Shown here piece after piece: positions 4,861 through 10,599 of a stretch of DNA of 10,599 nucleotides. A program made the translations under genes and the position numbers. The stretch spans positions 1-10,599 of the forward strand of contig JBFMFE010000205.1 in assembly GCA_040752295.1 (NCBI GenBank). Direction: 5' to 3'. This DNA is from JBFMFE01 sp040752295 (GTDB taxonomy: Bacteria > UBP15 > UBA6099 > JBFMBQ01). Numbering within the stretch: position 1 is the first letter of the stretch; each line of letters begins with the position of its first letter. A model generated the notes under the pieces. The model ran no database searches, was not told the origin of the DNA, and worked only from the letters and a program-made list of their open reading frames with translations.

Positions 4861-7506
4861 ATGAGGCGTCCGCCCACGGGAGCGATGAATAAAGCCGCGG
4901 CTAAGATCGTTCCGGCGGGACTGTTCGTCCTCGCGTTCGGGCTGTACGCCGCGACGGCGGCGCCCGAGTTCCTGTTCGACGACAACCCGGAGTTCATCGC
5001 CTCGTCTCACGTATTGGGCGTGACCCACCCACCCGGATACGCCCTGTTTTCGCTCGCGGGGAAGTTGTTCACGGCGCTCGTCCCCGCCGGGACGGCGTTC
5101 TCCGTGAACCTCGTGAGCGTTTTTTTCGGCGCGCTCGCCGTGACGGCGGTGTATTTCCTGCTTGCGGAGGTCGGGTGCCGCGGCGGCGTGGCGGCTGCGG
5201 GCGCAGTCCTTCTCGGCGTGTCGAGGACGTTCTGGTCGCAGTCGGTCCAGGCGGAGGTCTATTCGCCGAACGCGTTCTTCACCGTCGCGTCGTTATGGCT
5301 CGTTCTCCGCGTCACGGGGAAGAGGGACGGAAGACTCGCGCTCCTGCTCGCGCTGGTCGTCGCGGCGGGAGCCGTCATGCACTATTCGCTCCTGCTCCTC
5401 GCGCCCGTCTTCGTCGTGATGCTGCTGTCGAGGCTCGGCGCGGGGCGCGCCGCCGCGCTGCTGCTGCCGGCGGTCTTCGCGGCGGCGGTGTGCCTTTCCG
5501 CCGACGTGTACCTGCCTCTGCGCTCGTCGTCGAATCCGGAAATCTACTGGGGCAGCCCGGACACATGGGAGGGGTTCGTGGAGCACGTCCGCGGGGTGCA
5601 GACGAAGAGGGGCGAGCAGGAAGTGCCGTTCGCGGACAAGGCGAAGTTCGCCGCCGATTACGCGAGGCAGTTCGGGCGGCAGTTTTTCGCGCCGCTGCTG
5701 ATCTTCATCCTGCCGGGTCTGGCGTGGACGTGGCGGCGTTCGAGGGCGGCGGCGCTGGTCTTTCTCCCCGGCTTCGCCGTCAACGCGGCGGTGTTCGTGC
5801 TTGCGCTCAACTATCTTTTCAGCGAGCGGGCGGTGTACGTGGTCTCGTTCTTCTACATACCCTCGTACTTTCTGGCGGGGGTTTTCCTCGTTTCCGGGGT
5901 CGAGGCGGCGATGCGGTTTCTGAACTCCAACGGGTTCAGCGGGGCGCCCGTTTACGGGGTATTCCTGCTGCTCGCGGCGGTTTCGGCGGGGACGAACTGG
6001 CGGTACGCCGACCGGCGGGGCGACACCATCGCGCACGACTACGGGATGAACATACTGGACACGGTGGAGAGGGACGGGGTGGTGTTCGCGCCCATCGAGG
6101 TGGAGGCGTTTCCGATCGCGTGTCTGAGAACAGTCGCCAACCAGCGCCGCGACGTCAGGATGTACGGTCACCACGGCGCACGCGCCGCGGACGTGTACGC
6201 CGCCGGGAAAATGGACGTCCCCTACAAGGACGCCGTGTCGCTCGGGAGAACCGAGGCGCTCGTTCTGACCGGGCAGACCGGGCGCGTCCCGGTGTACTAC
6301 ACGCTTCAGCGCCCCTTCGGCGACGATCCGCGGTTCAGAATCTTCGCGGACGGTCTTGTGTACCGCGTGAACCCGAGGAAACACGAGATATTCGAGGAAA
6401 ACCCCTGGGACGGCTACCGCATGAGGGGAATATCGTGGAGCGGCGGGGAACACCTCGACTACGTCACGAGGTCGGTCGTGACGAAATACGGGATGCGCCG
6501 TGCGGAGGGCTGGCTCCAGAGGGGAGAGACGGAGCGCGCGCTCGCCCTGATCGAAAGGGTCATCGAATTCAATCCCCGCTCGCGGTTCCTTCGCGCGACG
6601 GCGGCGGGTATCTATCTCGCCCTCGGCGACCTCTTCCGCGCGGGGGATGAATACGAAAAGGCTCTGGACGCGCCTCCAGAGCACGTTGAGGTGAGCGTTG
6701 ACACCGTCGCCATACACACGAACCTGTCGTTCATATACGGGAGGATGGGAAGACGGGACAAGGCGCTGGAGATGATCCGGCGCGCCGTGGAACTGGCGCC
6801 GGGCGCGCCGGAACTTCGCGTGAACCTGGGCAAGACCTACTGGCACATGGGAGACTGCGGCAAAGCCGTGGCGGAGCTTGAAAAGGCGGTCGGACTCGGG
6901 CACATGGAAGCGCCGGTGTTCAACATACTGGGCATCTGTTACGAGCAGTTGGGGGACGCCGCGAAGGCTGAGCGCATGTACATGAAATCGGTGAGCCTCG
7001 ACCCGGGTTACTCCGAAGTTTACCGCGACGCCGGAGTGTTTTACGCGTACAAAAAAAAGGACTTCGGACGCGCCGTCGCGATGCTGAAAAGGTATCTTGA
7101 GCTTGAACCCGAGCCTGAGGACCGCTTCGACATCGAGGTCACGCTCGGAATAATGAACCGCAGATTGGGGCGCTGCGCCGAGTCGCTAAAGCATCTCGAC
7201 GCCGCACTGAAGCTTTTTCCCGGCGCGCCGGGAGAGAAAAAGTCGGTGATCAGCAACCTCAGGGGCGAGTGCCTCGAGGAACTCGGACGGCATGAGGAGG
7301 CGCTCGCGGAGTACGAAAAAGCGGTGGGAAACGACCCGGGCAGCGCGAACGCGCACCGCAACCTCGGCTTTCTTCTCGCGGAGAGAAACAACGACGCCGC
7401 GCGCGCCGCCGAACACCTGAGTAACTATCTCCGCCTCGCCCCCGGCGCGGAGGACAGGAAAATGGTCGAATCGAAGCTCTCGGAACTTTTGAAAGCGATG
7501 AAATGA
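4861..7506 (+). CDS. DUF2723 (GT117-like) membrane glycosyltransferase with C-terminal TPRs
   Basis: The 881-residue product joins a polytopic GT-C-type glycosyltransferase domain to a TPR array. Residues ~15-395 hold roughly ten hydrophobic segments. The first outer loop carries the family marks DDNPEF (40-45) and GVTHPPGYALFSLAGKLF (53-70), followed by SRTFWSQSVQAEVYSPNAFF. This is the DUF2723 signature shared with TMEM260, a protein O-mannosyltransferase. About nine TPRs fill ~545-865 (e.g. NLSFIYGRMGRRDKALEMIR, NILGICYEQLGDAAKAERMY), probably for partner or substrate recognition. The sugar donor is probably a polyprenyl-phosphate sugar by analogy. The start is uncertain: ATG 4861 has only a weak AGG ten bases upstream, while ATG 4885 (nine residues in) has GGGAG too close. 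The domain is intact either way. The phosphoesterase gene follows 21 bases after its stop. Confidence 0.88.
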   Translation: MRRPPTGAMNKAAAKIVPAGLFVLAFGLYAATAAPEFLFDDNPEFIASSHVLGVTHPPGYALFSLAGKLFTALVPAGTAFSVNLVSVFFGALAVTAVYFLLAEVGCRGGVAAAGAVLLGVSRTFWSQSVQAEVYSPNAFFTVASLWLVLRVTGKRDGRLALLLALVVAAGAVMHYSLLLLAPVFVVMLLSRLGAGRAAALLLPAVFAAAVCLSADVYLPLRSSSNPEIYWGSPDTWEGFVEHVRGVQTKRGEQEVPFADKAKFAADYARQFGRQFFAPLLIFILPGLAWTWRRSRAAALVFLPGFAVNAAVFVLALNYLFSERAVYVVSFFYIPSYFLAGVFLVSGVEAAMRFLNSNGFSGAPVYGVFLLLAAVSAGTNWRYADRRGDTIAHDYGMNILDTVERDGVVFAPIEVEAFPIACLRTVANQRRDVRMYGHHGARAADVYAAGKMDVPYKDAVSLGRTEALVLTGQTGRVPVYYTLQRPFGDDPRFRIFADGLVYRVNPRKHEIFEENPWDGYRMRGISWSGGEHLDYVTRSVVTKYGMRRAEGWLQRGETERALALIERVIEFNPRSRFLRATAAGIYLALGDLFRAGDEYEKALDAPPEHVEVSVDTVAIHTNLSFIYGRMGRRDKALEMIRRAVELAPGAPELRVNLGKTYWHMGDCGKAVAELEKAVGLGHMEAPVFNILGICYEQLGDAAKAERMYMKSVSLDPGYSEVYRDAGVFYAYKKKDFGRAVAMLKRYLELEPEPEDRFDIEVTLGIMNRRLGRCAESLKHLDAALKLFPGAPGEKKSVISNLRGECLEELGRHEEALAEYEKAVGNDPGSANAHRNLGFLLAERNNDAARAAEHLSNYLRLAPGAEDRKMVESKLSELLKAMK

Positions 7507-7527
7507 CGATAAAAGAAGGTGAACGCG

Positions 7528-7905
7528 ATGGACGGCGGGAAACGATTTGTCGTGCACAAACATCAGGCGTCGCGCCTGCACTACGACTTCCGCCTCGAGG
7601 TGGACGGGGCGCTCAAATCGTGGGCGGTGCCAAAGGGCGTGCCCGAGACACCCGGCGCCCGGCGCCTCGCCGTGCAGGTTGACGACCACGACCTCGATTA
7701 CATCACGTTCGAGGGCGTCATCGAGGAAGGCTACGGGGCGGGAACGGTCGAGATATGGGACACCGGAACGTACGCGCTCGAGGACCGGAAGCCGGGCAAA
7801 CTGGTTTTCGAGATGAAGGGGAAGAAACTGCACGGGACTTACGTGCTCGTGAGGATGGAGGGAAAAGGCGAAAAAAACTGGCTCATATTCAAAAAAAACA
7901 GCTGA
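7528..7905 (+). CDS. Stand-alone LigD-type DNA 3'-phosphoesterase domain
   Basis: The 125-residue product is the phosphoesterase (PE) module of bacterial NHEJ ligase D, encoded alone. In LigD this Mn-dependent enzyme trims 3'-ribonucleotides and 3'-phosphates at DNA ends. The motif KHQASRLHYDFRLE (11-24) supplies His12, His18, Asp20 and Arg22, and DDHDLDY (52-58) supplies His54 and Tyr58. Their spacing reproduces the known Pseudomonas LigD PE set H42, H48, D50, R52, H84, Y88, so it should be active. WAVPKGVPETPG (32-43) and GYGAGTVEIWDTGTY (68-82) are also typical. The ATG at 7528 is preferred over GTG 7519 because GAAGGTGA lies just upstream of it. No ligase, polymerase or Ku gene is adjacent. 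It lies 21 bases after the DUF2723 gene and may share its transcript. Confidence 0.92.
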   Translation: MDGGKRFVVHKHQASRLHYDFRLEVDGALKSWAVPKGVPETPGARRLAVQVDDHDLDYITFEGVIEEGYGAGTVEIWDTGTYALEDRKPGKLVFEMKGKKLHGTYVLVRMEGKGEKNWLIFKKNS

Positions 7906-7908
7906 TGG

Positions 7909-7928
7909 CATGTGACGGAAATCACATG
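7909..7928. promoter_or_regulatory. CRP/FNR-family-like operator (TGTGA-N6-TCACA)
   Basis: CATGTGA (7909-7915) and TCACATG (7922-7928) are perfect 7-base arms around six bases. The core TGTGA-N6-TCACA equals the E. coli CRP consensus half-sites and spacing. Its centre (7918.5) is about 35 bases upstream of the end of a TAAAAT -10-like box (7949-7954), close to class II activator geometry. Because it begins 3 bases after a stop codon, a simple 3' hairpin is an alternative, but no T-run follows. Confidence 0.5.
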
Positions 7929-8051
7929 GTTTCCGGGGATAAACGTGGTAAAATTCGTACATATCGGACGATATTCAGCCATAAATGGTATTGAAGACGC
8001 GTCATGCTGAGAACGGAGGAGTCCGGGAGCGGAAAAATTTTCAAGAAAAGT

Positions 8052-8080
8052 TTGAAAAAATGTCGTTTCTGGTGTAATAT
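8052..8080 (+). promoter_or_regulatory. Likely promoter of the first secreted-protein gene
   Basis: TTGAAA (8052-8057) and TAATAT (8075-8080) are separated by exactly 17 bases, at the start of an AT-rich block. A start near 8087 would give a leader of about 370 bases before the ATG at 8459. Other AT-rich boxes further down (e.g. near 8115 and 8155) could act as extra -10 elements. Confidence 0.5.
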
Positions 8081-8206
8081 TTTTGAGTTCGCGGGATAAT
8101 TTTTATAGAATATTTTATAAAATGAGTTTTATATATGTAATTCTATTCGCATTGTATAAAATAATTCTATGTTTTTGCTCCATTGAAAGCGCGTTCGGCG
8201 AATCGT

Positions 8207-8399
8207 CAGGGGCGTCGTTGAAACCCCCTGGAGTTCCGTTCCTCTCACGCCGCGCGGCGGCAGAGGGGATTTCCGATGGCTTCGGTCTTCCTCAGGAAGA
8301 GCCGGTATCTTTCTCAGCGACGGATTTTCAGAATCGGGGCAAAGAAGGGAGGTGATAGGACCCGCGAACAACGGAGCAGCGACTCCGGATGTGAGTCGC
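8207..8399 (+). ncRNA. Structured leader RNA with consecutive hairpins (possible cis-regulator)
   Basis: Four stems can be read directly. They are CAGGGG/CCCCTG (8207-8212 with 8225-8230); CCTCT+GCCGC with GCGGC+AGAGG (8241-8266, 3-base loop); CGGTCTTCC with GGAAGAGCCG (8283-8304, 3-base loop, one bulge); and GCGACTC/GAGTCGC (8379-8385 with 8393-8399). They lie in the predicted leader of the secreted-protein gene. I could not match a known riboswitch: the GCAAA/ACGCAAAGCC core of c-di-GMP-I and the SAM-I core are absent. Confidence 0.4.
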
Positions 8400-8458
8400 G
8401 ATTTGAGACGTGATTGTGACGAGAACGTATTCTTGAAGTGACGGAAGGGAGTCAAAGC

Positions 8459-9499
8459 ATGCAGAAAAGACTGAAAATTCTTCTTCCCGTGTTGACAGTG
8501 ACCTTGATGGGGCTTGCCGGAAAAGCGCACGCGTTGGGCACCGCCAGCGGGACCGTCGTGGGGAATTTCGCCACGATGACCGCGACGAACGTTCCTTCCG
8601 CGACACAGTCCAGCACGGTAAACGCTACCGTGATGGCAGTGTTCGGCGTCGCCAAGGTTGCGGACCCGGCGGACGGAAACGCCGGTTCGGGCAATTCCAC
8701 TGACTACGTTTTCTCCGTCAGAAACGACGGCAACGATTCGGATTACATCGGGATCAAAGCCGGCGCCCAGGGGTTCAGCGCGGGCGCGGGGACGACAACG
8801 AACTGGTCGGTACAGGTTGACGACGCCGACCCGTTTTCGTCCGCGCTCAACTGGCAGACAAGCGGCGCCGCTACGGCTTCCCAGGCGGGCGACCAGGCGA
8901 CGAGTACGGCGATACTGGGTCCCGACGCGGTGGGCACTTACACCGTTCGCGTGACAATCGCAGGTGACGCCACCGACGGCGCGACGGGCGACCTTACGAT
9001 CAACTTCGTCACGGTGGCGACCGCCGGCTCGTACGTCGGCTACAACGCCATCAACTACGGCGGACCCGCCAGCGTCGCGCGTTCTGCGGGAACGGGACAG
9101 GGCACGAGCTACCTCACGACCCTCGTCCAGGGTCCGGTGCTGACGCTCTCCAAGGCGATAAACGTCATCACGGCGCCCGCCGGCTACACGGGCGGCGCCA
9201 ACGACCCGGTACCGGGCGCCCGCATCACCTACGATGTGACGTTCGGCAACAGCGGCGCCGGGGCGGCGTCCACCGTCGAGGTCTCGGACCAGATTCCGGC
9301 TTCCACCACTTTCGAGGCGGGCACCATACAGTCCTGCTTCACCAGCACCGCGTGCGGTCCGATAGCCGACGCAGACGCCGACGCCGCCGGCGACGACTGC
9401 TGGTACACGACGGTGCCCGTGGCGCGCGTGGGATGCGACATCGCCTTGATAGCCAGCGGCGGCGGCGGCAAGGTCAGGTACAACGTCACGATCGACTGA
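8459..9499 (+). CDS. Secreted surface protein with a DUF11-like C-terminal repeat
   Basis: The 346-residue product starts with a clear signal peptide (K/R-rich 1-6, hydrophobic 7-21, AHA cleavage site at 23-25). ATG 8459 is chosen because AAGGGAG lies 7 bases upstream and the signal peptide begins there; an in-frame GTG at 8438 would add seven residues. The mature part is Thr/Ala/Gly/Asp-rich and beta-predicted. Residues ~26-225 contain a module with VMAVFGVAKV and YVFSVRNDGNDSDYIGI. Residues ~227-346 form a DUF11-like unit (VLTLSKAINV, VPGARITYDVTFGNSG, ending KVRYNVTID). That unit is unusual in having four cysteines (293, 299, 314, 326) and an Asp-rich stretch DADADAAGDD (304-313) that could bind Ca2+ or form disulfides. 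It has no sortase motif or transmembrane anchor. Function is unknown; an envelope or extracellular structural role is likely. Confidence 0.8.
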   Translation: MQKRLKILLPVLTVTLMGLAGKAHALGTASGTVVGNFATMTATNVPSATQSSTVNATVMAVFGVAKVADPADGNAGSGNSTDYVFSVRNDGNDSDYIGIKAGAQGFSAGAGTTTNWSVQVDDADPFSSALNWQTSGAATASQAGDQATSTAILGPDAVGTYTVRVTIAGDATDGATGDLTINFVTVATAGSYVGYNAINYGGPASVARSAGTGQGTSYLTTLVQGPVLTLSKAINVITAPAGYTGGANDPVPGARITYDVTFGNSGAGAASTVEVSDQIPASTTFEAGTIQSCFTSTACGPIADADADAAGDDCWYTTVPVARVGCDIALIASGGGGKVRYNVTID

Positions 9500-9542
9500 G
9501 GCGGCGCGAAGCCCTCGCGGCAGGCGGGCGGCGCAGCCGTCA

Positions 9543-9608
9543 CGCGCGATAAACGCGCGAACGGTCTTCCCCGCGGCGAAGCCTCCCGCGGTAACCGCGA
9601 GCGGGGAA
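9543..9608. terminator. Two consecutive GC-rich hairpins after the DUF11 protein gene
   Basis: CGCGCG-ATAAA-CGCGCG (9543-9559) is followed by a nested structure: an outer perfect 8-bp stem TTCCCCGC/GCGGGGAA (9567-9574 with 9601-9608) enclosing CGCGG-TAA-CCGCG (9587-9599). They begin 44 bases after the stop. No U-tract follows, so they are terminator-like rather than a standard intrinsic terminator. Confidence 0.35.
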
Positions 9609-9727
9609 ACACGCGTGAAGAGCCTCGGAAAACGTCATTTAAAATGGGGTGATTTCACACTGAAGTTCATATTGTTTATCTGAACGACACGGGAAGATTT
9701 ACCCGAACGGGTTTGAAGTCCGCCGCT

Positions 9728-9751
9728 CAGCCCGACCCTTTTTCCGGGCTG
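9728..9751 (+). promoter_or_regulatory. Stem-loop abutting the ribosome site of the last gene
   Basis: CAGCCCG (9728-9734) pairs with CGGGCTG (9745-9751) around a 10-base loop containing TTTTT. The stem's last base is the first G of the ribosome site GGAGGGAG (9751-9758), so folding could limit ribosome access. Upstream CGGG (9690, 9708) and CCCG (9702) tetramers offer alternative pairings. Confidence 0.4.
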
Positions 9752-9761
9752 GAGGGAGCAA

Positions 9762-10599
9762 TTGTACGGATTGACGGCGATGCGTGATTCACGGGCGGCA
9801 AAGACCGTCTCGGCTTTGCTCGCCGTGTGCTTTTTCTTCTGGGCATGCGCCCCCGCGCTTGCGCTGACGCCCGCGGGAACGAATATCGCCGCCGGCGCGG
9901 CGCAGGCGACGGGGACCGACGCGGCAACGGGCGCGCCTCTCTCCGGCGCGTCGAACACGCCCGCGCCCGTCACGGTTTTGGCGGTGTACGGCGTGGAATG
10001 GGCGACCACGCCGGCGAACGCGCAGGTCTCTCCCGGAACCGCAGTGATCTACGGTTACCGCTTCCGTCACACCGGGAACGTTGGCATCGCGCCGGCGATG
10101 GACACGTTCTACTACTCCGCGACCGGGACGTGGCTGGAGGGAGTGTACGTGGATTCCGGCGCCACCATTCCCGCAACGGGAGCGGTTCAACTGTCCCCGA
10201 ACACCGACAATGAGTTCGAGTTCTACGTTAAAGTTCAACCCCCCGCCGGGCAGAGCGGAACCGCCGCGACAGACGTTTACGTTGAGAACAGTTATTACAA
10301 CGCCAACTCGGCGGACGACGGGTTCGGCAATCCGGACAGGATACTTCACTCGGTGGTCACGACCGCTCCCGACCAGTCCGCCCCGACGCTCTCGATTTCA
10401 AGTCCCGCGGACAACTCATTCATAGTCACAAGCGCGGTTGACGTGACGGGCGTCACCGAGGCGGGCGCCTCAGTGCTGATAACGGTGCAGCCGTCGGGCG
10501 CGACATACACCGCGACGCTCAGTCCGAGCGGCAATTTCACGCAGAGCGTCGCGCTCAGCCAGGGCGCCAACACCATCGCCGTCGCCTCTACGGACGCGT
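9762..10599 (+). CDS. Secreted surface protein with Ig-like domain (partial, runs off the window)
   Basis: The frame is open from 9762 to the window edge (279 codons) with no stop. I favour TTG 9762 because GGAGG lies six bases upstream; ATG 9780 or TTG 9771 would keep the signal peptide but lack a nearby ribosome site. Residues 1-34 form a signal peptide (hydrophobic VSALLAVCFFFWACAPALA, cut after Ala34). The mature part starts with an Ala/Thr-rich module (AVYGVEWATTPANAQVSPGT, then YGYRFRHTGNVGIAPAM) that resembles the N-terminal module of the preceding gene. From Ala207 an Ig-like/Big-type domain begins (APTLSISSPADNSF, VDVTGVTEAGASVLITV, SQGANTIAVASTDA). That repeat type usually occurs in series, so the full protein is probably long. 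It is likely a cell-surface or secreted adhesin-like protein; its exact role is unknown. Confidence 0.8.
   Translation, partial: MYGLTAMRDSRAAKTVSALLAVCFFFWACAPALALTPAGTNIAAGAAQATGTDAATGAPLSGASNTPAPVTVLAVYGVEWATTPANAQVSPGTAVIYGYRFRHTGNVGIAPAMDTFYYSATGTWLEGVYVDSGATIPATGAVQLSPNTDNEFEFYVKVQPPAGQSGTAATDVYVENSYYNANSADDGFGNPDRILHSVVTTAPDQSAPTLSISSPADNSFIVTSAVDVTGVTEAGASVLITVQPSGATYTATLSPSGNFTQSVALSQGANTIAVASTDA

Larger units (their letters stand above)
7906..8458. other. 553-base non-coding region: CRP-like box, AT-rich promoter zone, structured leader
   Basis: I see no convincing gene here. From left to right it holds a CRP-like palindrome (7909-7928), a -10-like TAAAAT (7949-7954), a markedly AT-rich block (about 8028-8185) with a good promoter (8052-8080), and a GC-rich leader with at least four hairpins (8207-8399). 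Shine-Dalgarno-like GGGAGGTGAT (8348-8357) has no start codon after it. The region feeds the secreted protein gene starting at 8459. Short open frames (e.g. 8122-8355, 7985-8077) lack ribosome sites. Confidence 0.7.

Noticed and set aside
5293..6903. Minus-strand open frame of 536 residues inside the DUF2723 gene
   Set aside because: Arg/His/Pro-rich low-complexity translation, antisense to a gene with conserved family motifs and TPRs.
7985..8077. 30-codon open frame between the CRP-like box and the AT-rich promoter
   Set aside because: No Shine-Dalgarno, charged low-complexity product, and it overlaps the likely -35/-10 elements at 8052-8080.
8180..8290. c-di-GMP-I riboswitch, suggested by 'ttccgatggc' near 8271
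   Set aside because: The conserved GCAAA and ACGCAAAGCC core and the receptor arrangement are missing; only a short end-like match is present.
8122..8355. Possible small protein with a hydrophobic, signal-like N-terminus (starts MSFIYVILFALYK)
   Set aside because: No ribosome site, abrupt change from AT-rich to GC-rich codons, and the frame runs through the leader hairpins. It is better explained as leader sequence, though a leader peptide cannot be excluded.
9760..9782. ATG 9780 as the start of the last gene
   Set aside because: No ribosome site within range (GGAGG ends about 24 bases upstream), whereas TTG 9762 is six bases after it. It is kept as an alternative.
9789..10349. Minus-strand open frame of 186 residues at the right end
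   Set aside because: It is antisense to the open plus-strand frame with a signal peptide and Ig-like domain; its own translation is Arg/Val-rich without motifs.

Overview
This is a GC-rich bacterial window from an organism I cannot place to phylum. The codon usage, free use of GTG and TTG starts, TATAAT-type promoters and AGGAGG-type ribosome sites all read as bacterial. The gene mix (MidA-type methyltransferase, URO-D family enzyme, DUF2723-TPR glycosyltransferase, stand-alone LigD phosphoesterase domain, DUF11 surface proteins) fits an uncultured environmental lineage. There is no rRNA, tRNA or CRISPR array.

Layout. At 1-67 the 5' end of a leftward gene enters the window, probably an IS481-like transposase, with a near-perfect promoter. 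Next is a leftward MidA/NDUFAF7-type methyltransferase (128-1282). It is divergent from a rightward group of three overlapping genes: an alpha/beta hydrolase (1432-2478), a uroporphyrinogen-decarboxylase-family protein (2475-3626) and an exported tandem thioredoxin-fold protein (3619-4692). These three overlap by 4-8 bases and are almost certainly co-transcribed. After a GC-rich spacer with two strong stem-loops comes a DUF2723 membrane glycosyltransferase fused to about nine TPRs (4861-7506), followed closely by a stand-alone LigD-type 3'-phosphoesterase (7528-7905).

A 553-base non-coding stretch (7906-8458) follows. It starts with a perfect CRP-like palindrome, passes through an AT-rich promoter zone, and ends as a leader with several hairpins. 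It precedes two secreted, low-cysteine, beta-rich surface proteins (8459-9499, and 9762 to the window end). The second runs off the edge. Their N-terminal modules look related to each other.

The sequence supports three functional themes: protein methylation with a hydrolase/URO-D/thioredoxin operon, cell-surface glycosylation, and surface proteins that may be substrates of that glycosylation. The link between glycosyltransferase and surface proteins is inference from family knowledge and proximity. The most notable non-coding observations are matched leaderless promoter geometries for the divergent gene pair, a four-tetrad G-quadruplex motif over a ribosome binding site, and the CRP-box plus structured-leader region upstream of the surface genes.
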